From Eriocheir sinensis (taxonomy: Eukaryota > Arthropoda > Malacostraca > Decapoda > Varunidae), in the NCBI RefSeq assembly GCF_024679095.1, contig NC_066517.1:18972893-19036892 (forward strand): a stretch of 64,000 bases of DNA, in the 5' to 3' direction. The notes beneath the pieces are model-generated. The model had not been told where the DNA came from. It did no database searches and worked only from the letters and a program-made list of their open reading frames with translations. Below, piece after piece: positions 57,556 to 64,000 of the stretch. Every line of letters begins with the position of its first letter. Position 1 is the first letter of the stretch. Both the position numbers and the translations under genes were made by a program.

Positions 57556-58108
57556 TTGAAAGTCGGTATTCTCAGACACCTCCGCCTCTCACAATTATTT
57601 CCAAAAAACCCCAAAAGGATATTGTTCGGATTCTCATGAGTGGTTTTTTTTTTTTTTCGCGTTCATGGTACAAGGGTTTCTTCTATTACCACTAGGGTCA
57701 TAAAACTACCCGGGAAAGTGCCACCATAGCTCCTTCGAAGGCCTTGTCATACGTATGTGCTGGGGCGTTGAAATGTTTATGAATATGGCAACAAGTACAG
57801 GCCAGGTATTCTAAAACGTATCGACCCCTCGCCTGTTTGCTGAGCCTCTCGTAAAAGTTGCTGAGATTTTCATGGACTGTATTTTTTCTTTTCTTTTTTT
57901 ACAGCAAAGGAGACAGTTCAAGGGCATAAAAAAAATAAAACAATAATGAAAAAAAAAAGCCCGCTACTCACTGCTCCTAACCTGATCCTAATGATAGTTA
58001 ACCTCTGCACCATGAACGGAGAAATAACCCCACGGAAATCAGGTTGGTCTTCTATCTGGTAAAGAGTCGTAATGGGAGTTCGATACGTTTAAGAATAGAC
58101 CTATCAAG
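57556..58108. mobile_element. two adjacent M1 MITEs
   Basis: 57556-57792: GTCGGTATTCTCAGACACCT to GTTGAAATGTTTATGAATAT. 57813-58108: GGTATTCTAAAACGTATCGA, whose inverted partner on the minus strand is GGTCTATTCTTAAACGTATC. The second has well matched termini. Confidence 0.75.
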
Positions 58109-58127
58109 ACAGAACTTCAGACCCCCG

Positions 58128-58312
58128 TTGCCAGATTATCGTACTCAGAGCCTCGTATTTACCGGTTTCTGAGCCATAGCTATTGCCAAAAAACCAATAA
58201 TTAACCATTTTAACGATAGCTATAAATGAAGGCAGTTATTCGGGTCGAGGAGGCAGTTTTTGGGGTGGGAAATTGGCAAACATTGGAGGCTGAGTACGAC
58301 AATCTGGCAGTG
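58128..58312. mobile_element. M2 MITE, 185 bp with about 20-bp TIRs
   Basis: Left terminus TGCCAGATTATCGTACTCAG; right terminus on the minus strand TGCCAGATTGTCGTACTCAG, one mismatch in 20. No coding capacity. A partial relative lies at 17905-17975. Confidence 0.8.
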
Positions 58313-58396
58313 TTGCTTCAGACTTTCCTTCGTCCTTATAAGTTCGTGACGGGAGTGTGTGTGCGTGAAAATTGACTCTTCCATAAAGGTTTCTTG

Positions 58397-59237
58397 TCAG
58401 TGGTGAGGCATCGTGCACCAGTGGTTGGTTTTGCTAGTGAAGTCGTGGAATTTGAAGGGCTGCACTTTGGTCACCGTCTGAAAAAGGAAAATAAGATGTT
58501 AGATTACAGGTTTGCATCATAGCCTATCGTGCTGTCTGCCTATAAACCTTTGATGCAAGAGGTATTATGTCCAGTGGTCTATTTCGCTCAGTATTCAGGA
58601 AAAGACGCTTAAAACAGACACGTAAAACAAATACTGTAGACAGGCAAAAGAAACAAAGAAGGAAAACAAGTAAAATAAACGGAAAAGAAACAGAAAAAAG
58701 CTGAAGGAAGCAGATCACCCTAGATGCGCAAGACAGACATAAAACAGACAGGTAAAAATAACAAGGTAGTAAAACAAGTAAAACAAACGGAAAAGAAACA
58801 GAAGAAAAGTGGAAGGAGCCAGATTAGCCTAACAAGCCATCAAGCCAACACGAACCTTGCGGTCAAACAACTTGGAAGCGATGGACGGCTTGAAACCCCT
58901 GACGTGCATCCCGCCGGACCTGCCCACGGCCGAGTAGGGGGGCGGGGCGAGGAAGGAGGAGGTGGAGGAGCTCTTCCGGAGGGGCAGGAAGCTGCGGGCG
59001 GCTGAGGGGGGAGGCGGGCCCATCAATCCCCCCTCTGGCAACGGGGCCTCGAGGGGAGTGAGGACGGCGTGGCCATTCTGACGCTGACGGTATTGCCTGC
59101 AGGGGGAAGGGTTTATATACGCACAAACATACAAATATATATAAGAACGGGCTGGGGCCGATCAACAGGCCACCAAGAAAGTCTATCGGCGCCATAGGCA
59201 GAAACGTAAAAAAAATAAAAAATAAAAAATAAAATAA

Positions 59238-59273
<36 letters not shown>

Positions 59274-59767
59274 CAAATAAAAATATCATACATCCCTCTT
59301 ATAACCACAGAATCCACCATTATTTCATTCCTTCCATCCTTTCTTCCTTTCTTTTTTTCTCTTTCTTCCATCCTTCCTTCCTTCCTTCCGTTCTTCCGTT
59401 TTTCTTTCCCTCCATCCTTCCATCCTTCCCCTACACGTACCTGGTGGCCAAAGAGACGTAGGAACCAGCTCTGGACGGCCCAAAATGCCCTTTCGGCATT
59501 CCCCCGTGTATGGAGGCCACTGAGAGCTTTTTCCTGAGGGCCTCGCGTGCCTCCTGCAGCCTCCTTCGCCTCTCTCTCTTCTCCCTTTCCGCTGCGCTCA
59601 GACGAACACGCCAGAGGATGTTGATTCGTGGGGGTATTTTGGGAGGTCTCGTAAACGGACCCTGAGAGTGGGGAGACGAGGGTGTGATAAGTTGGGAGTT
59701 GCGGGGCAGAAAGGGTGTATTTCTAGAGGGGTGTAAGTCTATGAAGTGGGTGTGTTTGACGATTGAC

Positions 59768-59804
<37 letters not shown>

Positions 59805-59824
59805 AGATAATGATGGGAAAGAAT

Positions 59825-59861
<37 letters not shown>

Positions 59862-60209
59862 TTTAGAGGTGTGAGTCTGTGGTATGGGGTGAAGGGGTGT
59901 TTGAAGAGAGGATGTGCATGTGTTAGGTGATGTAATAGGAAGAAGGGTGTGTATATTGGGGTGGGTGATTATTGGTGTGGGGTGAAGACTTGTTTGGGTA
60001 AGGGTGAGGGTATTTGCTTAAGGTCAAAGGGTAGAATTTGTTTGGATAGGGTGGGAGAAGGGTTGTATGGGTTGGGGATAATTATTGAAAACTATGTTCT
60101 TGACGCTGAAAATACTTCCCACTGCGAATGTCAGGTTTAGTCCGTTATGGTGTGTGTGTGTGTGTGTATGTGTGTGTTTGGTTGTTTGTGTTGGTGTGTG
60201 TGTGTGTGG

Positions 60210-60247
<38 letters not shown>

Positions 60248-60611
60248 ATGTGCGTAATTCACCCACGGCGTGATCACGAGCTCAGCTCGTCATCGCCAGC
60301 AAGTACCCTCCCGAATAGAGCAAGGCTCGTAAGTCGATCTCTGGGCACTGCTGAGACCTTCACACACCACACAGCCTATCTCTCTTGCTCAAAGGGGGAC
60401 ATCAACCGCTCCTTGTCAGTGGAAAAATCCCGGCCTGTGCGAGGCGCTAGCCTCCGCCTGCCAGGCTGTGAAACATGGCTTCGCAGATCTTTAACCGACT
60501 GAGCTACCGGAGCGGTGTGTGTGCTCGCGCGCGCGCGCGTGTGCGTGTGCGTGTGTTTGTGTGTGTGTGTGTGTGTGTTAAAACCTTCACTTCAAATTCA
60601 CACCTCTCACA

Positions 60612-60695
<84 letters not shown>

Positions 60696-60839
60696 CAGGG
60701 TCGTATCAGAGTTGGGGTCAAGAAGACGTTCGATATCTTCCTGACTTTCCGCCTCTTCCTCCTCCTCCTCCTCCTCCTCCTCCTCCATAATCAACCCTTC
60801 TTCCACATCTTCCTCCTCCTCCTCCTCCTCCTCCTTGGT
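58397..60839 (-). CDS. unrecognised gene, 3' part (four exons, start not in view)
   Basis: Minus-strand exons 60839-60696, 59661-59441, 59096-58856 and 58477-58397. Phases agree throughout (0, 2, 0) and the splice sites are good (TTTTACAG, GTGAGT; CTCTCAG, GTACGT; CCTGCAG, GTTCGT; TTTTTCAG). They encode the last 228 aa. In order: a Glu-rich acidic stretch partly made by (GAG)n, then EDIERLLDPNSDTTLG; PPKIPPRINILWRVRLSAAE; a basic coiled-coil-like helix (EREKRERRRRLQEAREALRK); a Ser/Pro-rich region; SIASKLFDRK and a terminal VQPFKFHDFTSKTNHW. I see no known domain. The intracellular, coiled-coil-like composition suggests a cytoskeletal or scaffold protein, but that is a guess. The acceptor at 60840 means upstream exons exist, possibly beyond the window. 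Confidence 0.68.
59142..59275 (+). mobile_element. 5'-truncated SINE family B, with (AAAAT)n/(AAT)n tail
   Basis: AACGGGCTGGGGCCGATCAA and GTCTATCGGCGCCATAGGC match the 3' ends of the other family B copies. It is followed by AAAAT and AAT repeats. It sits in the intron between exons 59661-59441 and 59096-58856 of the minus-strand gene. Confidence 0.8.
59768..60245. repeat. three (TG)n tracts with G-rich spacer
   Basis: (TG)n at 59768-59803, 59827-59860 and about 60150-60245. The spacer is a degenerate GGGTGT/GTGTGG-type repeat. Confidence 0.85.
60258..60514 (-). mobile_element. tRNA-derived SINE, family A, full-length
   Basis: Minus strand: CCGGTAGCTCAGTCGGTTAA (A box); the B box is degraded (AGGCTAGCGCCTCGCACAG). 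Body TTTCCACTGACAAGGAGCGG, TACGAGCCTTGCTCTATTC and GAGGGTACTTGCTGGCGATG; 3' end ACGCCGTGGGTGAATTACGC. It is flanked on both sides by (TG)n/(CG)n. Confidence 0.85.
60520..60690. repeat. (GC)n, (TG)n and (CA)n tracts
   Basis: (CG)n at 60525-60538, (TG)n to about 60577, and (CA)n at 60613-60690 ending exactly at the donor of the exon at 60696. Confidence 0.95.
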
Positions 60840-60936
60840 CTGTAAAACAAAGTCAGTGTTCAGTGTCATGTCATGGGGTCAGAGGTCAAACCAAGTCAGG
60901 GGTCGGTTGCTTTCCTGTAAAATTAAACGCATCTGA

Positions 60937-60937
<1 letters not shown>

Positions 60938-61005
<68 letters not shown>
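60938..61005. repeat. (AAT)n microsatellite
   Basis: About 22 AAT units. Confidence 0.95.
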
Positions 61006-61008
<3 letters not shown>

Positions 61009-61155
61009 AAGAAGAAAAAGAAGAAAAGCGTTGCAGATTTCAGAATAAAAATCAGAAAATCATGAATAAAAAGTAATTACAAATCTTTCGGGACAGGTTA
61101 ATTAAGTGGATTGTTGTGTGTATTTGATTAGCACAGGTGTGTAATTACAGATGCA

Positions 61156-61218
<63 letters not shown>

Positions 61219-62284
61219 ATGAATCTGCAGGAATTTCTAATGTTTATGTTTATCTCTTAAAAATCATTGCATTCATTTGGGTATTTGTAGAATGAAGAAA
61301 CCTAGACAGAAAGAGAGAAAATGTAGTGTAGGCAAAGAGAATGAGGAGGAGGAGGAGAAAGAGAGACAGGAGAAGGAGGAGGAGGAGGAGGAGGAAGAGG
61401 AGAAGTAAGGCGCATATTATATTCATAGTCAAGTCACCATTGCAATTAATATGTACGAGGAAGGGAGAAAAGTCGAATGCATAATATATGAAAAGAGAAG
61501 TTACCTGAATACATGAATAGGTACCACATAGAAATCCTGCAAGTTTAATATGCTCGCAGAAGAAAGGAAGAAGGCCATTAGGAAGGTGAAAGAGAAAAAC
61601 AATATTAGACAAGTAAGGAAGGAAGGAAAGGGATGTAGGGGAATCATTGAGAAGAAAGAAAAGAGAGTAAAATGAAAAGGAGAGAAGGAGTGAAGGATAG
61701 AAATAACGAAGGAAAGAATGAAAGGAATAGATGCAAGAGTATGGAGGAGAAGGAAGAAGAGGGAGCGAGAGGATAAAGGAGAGGAGGAGTGAATGGCTTA
61801 CGAAAGGATAGAAAGAAGGAAAGGAATCGATGGAAGAGTAAGAAGGAGAAAGAAAAAAAGGAACAAAAAGGAAAAAGGAAAGGAATGAAGGACAGGAGTA
61901 AAGGCGAAAGGAAGGAAAGGAATGGATGCAGGAGAACTGGAGAAGGATGGAGAAGTAAGAGAAAGGAGTGAGAGGAAAAAAGGAAAAAAGAGAGGAGGAA
62001 AACGCAAATTGTATGGTAGGAAATTTTTTAAGTGTGTAGAAGAAAGAAAACTAAAGATATGAAGAAAAAAAATAGTTGATGGCAGGTTAGGGAAAGGTAT
62101 GGAAAAGAAAGTTATGGATACGTGAAAATTCAGACAGGTTTGAAGAGGGAAAAGAAGTATGCAAATGGATCTGAAAAAAAAAATAACATACCTTGAGGTT
62201 CAGAAAATATGAAGTTAAAGAAAAAAACTAAGCACAGAAATTTAAAACGGCAACAGGAACCGAGAGAGAGAGAGAGAGAGAGGT
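61006..62284. other. purine-rich intergenic or intronic DNA
   Basis: (GA)n at 61158-61214, (GGA)n at about 61345-61405, then degenerate GGAAAGGAATGGA-type repeats at 61600-62000. No coding exon recognised. It could be intron of the minus-strand gene ending at 58397. Confidence 0.5.
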
Positions 62285-62480
62285 GAGTGGAGATCTAGGC
62301 AGGTGTGTGGGGATTTATACAGGTGTGGCCAGGTGTAGACTTGTCCCCCACCTTTGGCTTCTGGTCTCTCAGGTGTGCAGTGTCCTCGTCGCTTACCTGA
62401 AATACAACTGCGAGGGAGAACTTTGGCAGATTACAGGTGTGCTCAGGTGTGTTAAGCCTCCATGCAGGTGTGTGGGGCTA
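62285..62480. repeat. cluster of CAGGTGTG words
   Basis: At least seven CAGGTGT words in about 190 bp, same strand, irregular spacing. Similar to the CAGGTG-rich repeat 5' of ILK. Confidence 0.6.
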
Positions 62481-62580
62481 ATTACTACTGCCTTAAGGAT
62501 AATATTACGCTAAAGTTCACATGTTAATTAGGACTATGTGGTTGGTAATTTGCATTTTTTTTACCTGTTAGCTTTTACCT

Positions 62581-63029
<449 letters not shown>

Positions 63030-63049
63030 TCACTACATTCTTTATCCTT

Positions 63050-64000
63050 AACCCTCTAACTTCTTTCCTTCTCTTTCCTTCTTCTTCCTCACTAATTAAT
63101 TTCCCTTTCTTCCATATTCTCTTCACCTCCTCCTTTCGACCCTCACACTTATATTTAACTACATATTCACGTATTTAACTTATTTCTCCATCATTTTTCT
63201 TTACTCTCTTTTTTTTGCCGTCATATGTATCATCTAATTCCTTTCCTTTCTTTCTTTCCTCTATTCCCTCCGTCATTTGAACCCTGAGACTCATATTTTA
63301 CTTTATATTCACGCATTTAACTTATTTCTTCATCCTTCTTCTTTACTCCCTTTTTTATTGCCGTCATATGTATCATCTAATTCCTTCCCTTTCTTCCTTT
63401 CCTCTATTCCTCCATTCCTTCCGTCACTTAATCCTTAGACTCATATTTTCCTTCATATTCACACATTCTACTTCTTTTCCCATCACTTTTCTTTACTCCC
63501 CTTTTTCTCTTTCATTCGTATCATCCAATTCCTTCCCTTTCTTCCTTTCCGCTACTCCTTCATTCCTTCCGTCTCTTGAATCGTCTCCATTTTCACAAGC
63601 CTTTCATTTCCTTCCTCTGCCCCGCTCTTTCTTCATGCCTTCTTTATCCACATCAATCATTTTCCTCCACTCGTCCCTTCCTTTTGATCCCCAACCTCGC
63701 TGTGTTTTTTTTTTTTTTTGTATTGTTTCTTCTGCAACATTTTCCTTCACTATACTTTCTTATCCCCTTCTCGTGACCTTCCTTCTCTTCCTGTCATACC
63801 TTTCTTTCCTTCCTCTGTTCTTTCTTTACCATTCTCTCTCGCTGTTCCACTTTTAATTCCTTTCTATCCCTGCCTTCTTTCTTCCTCCTGTAATCATTCC
63901 CTTCTTCCTTTCCTTCCCCTCTTCCATGCTTATTTCTCCCTTCTTCATCCTTCTGCCTTCATCCTTCCTCTTACATCCATTCCTTCTTTCCTTCATTCCT
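63050..64000. repeat. CT-rich degenerate tandem repeat to the window end
   Basis: 63120-63560 has about three units of about 165-180 bp with GCCGTCATATGTATCATCTA, ATTCACGYATTTAACTTATT and CTTTACTCYCTTTTTT. 63560-64000 is CCTT-rich without clear periodicity. The open frames are low-complexity. Confidence 0.75.

Noticed and set aside
57311..57559. 82-codon open frame
   Set aside because: No domain, no promoter or splice evidence, and it runs into an M1 MITE.

Overview
This is a window of nuclear DNA from an arthropod, most likely a decapod crustacean and probably a crab. The genes have short exons with GT-AG introns. The sequence is very dense in (CA)n, (GA)n, (TA)n and (AGT)n microsatellites, tRNA-derived SINEs and CR1-type retrotransposon pieces. 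The protein families present (clip-domain protease, peritrophin-type chitin-binding protein, Kazal inhibitor, Star-like FkbM proteins) fit an arthropod. I cannot name the species. I see no bacterial operons, rRNA, CRISPR array or phage.

Layout, left to right. A CR1-like reverse transcriptase fragment (minus) is followed by a two-exon Kazal protease inhibitor (979-1621, plus). Next come a decayed Mutator-like (MULE) transposon (2660-3605) and Star-like/FkbM gene copy 1 (4108-5744, minus). From 7 to 10 kb there is a patchwork of nested retroelements plus a partial duplicate of the neighbouring protease gene. A complete eight-exon clip-domain serine protease occupies 12586-17851 (minus, 380 aa). 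A CR1 element with an SGNH-type ORF1 tail, endonuclease and RT lies at 18930-22097 (minus), followed by satellite arrays.

Integrin-linked kinase (ILK) is complete in nine coding exons at 27286-30805 (plus, 449 aa). About 8 kb of AT-rich non-coding DNA follows, then a two-exon secreted LRR-like gene (39436-41459, minus). A MITE and satellite region comes next, then Star-like/FkbM copy 2 (47328-49241, plus), which is an inverted paralogue of copy 1. A small chitin-binding type-2 protein (52135-54410, plus) starts in a run of seven ATG codons. It is followed by a 2-kb fold-back palindrome (about 55035-57071), more MITEs, and the 3' part of an unrecognised gene (58397-60839, minus). The right end is (GA)n, (CT)n and CT-rich repeat DNA.

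Functionally the genes are independent loci: extracellular proteolysis and its inhibition (clip protease, Kazal), adhesion (ILK), cuticle or matrix (chitin-binding), and membrane or secretory FkbM proteins. The most notable things are structural: an inverted gene pair about 42 kb apart, a partial gene duplication that records its own SINE insertion history, repeated tandem copying of exon ends, an abundant MITE family, and the fold-back element.
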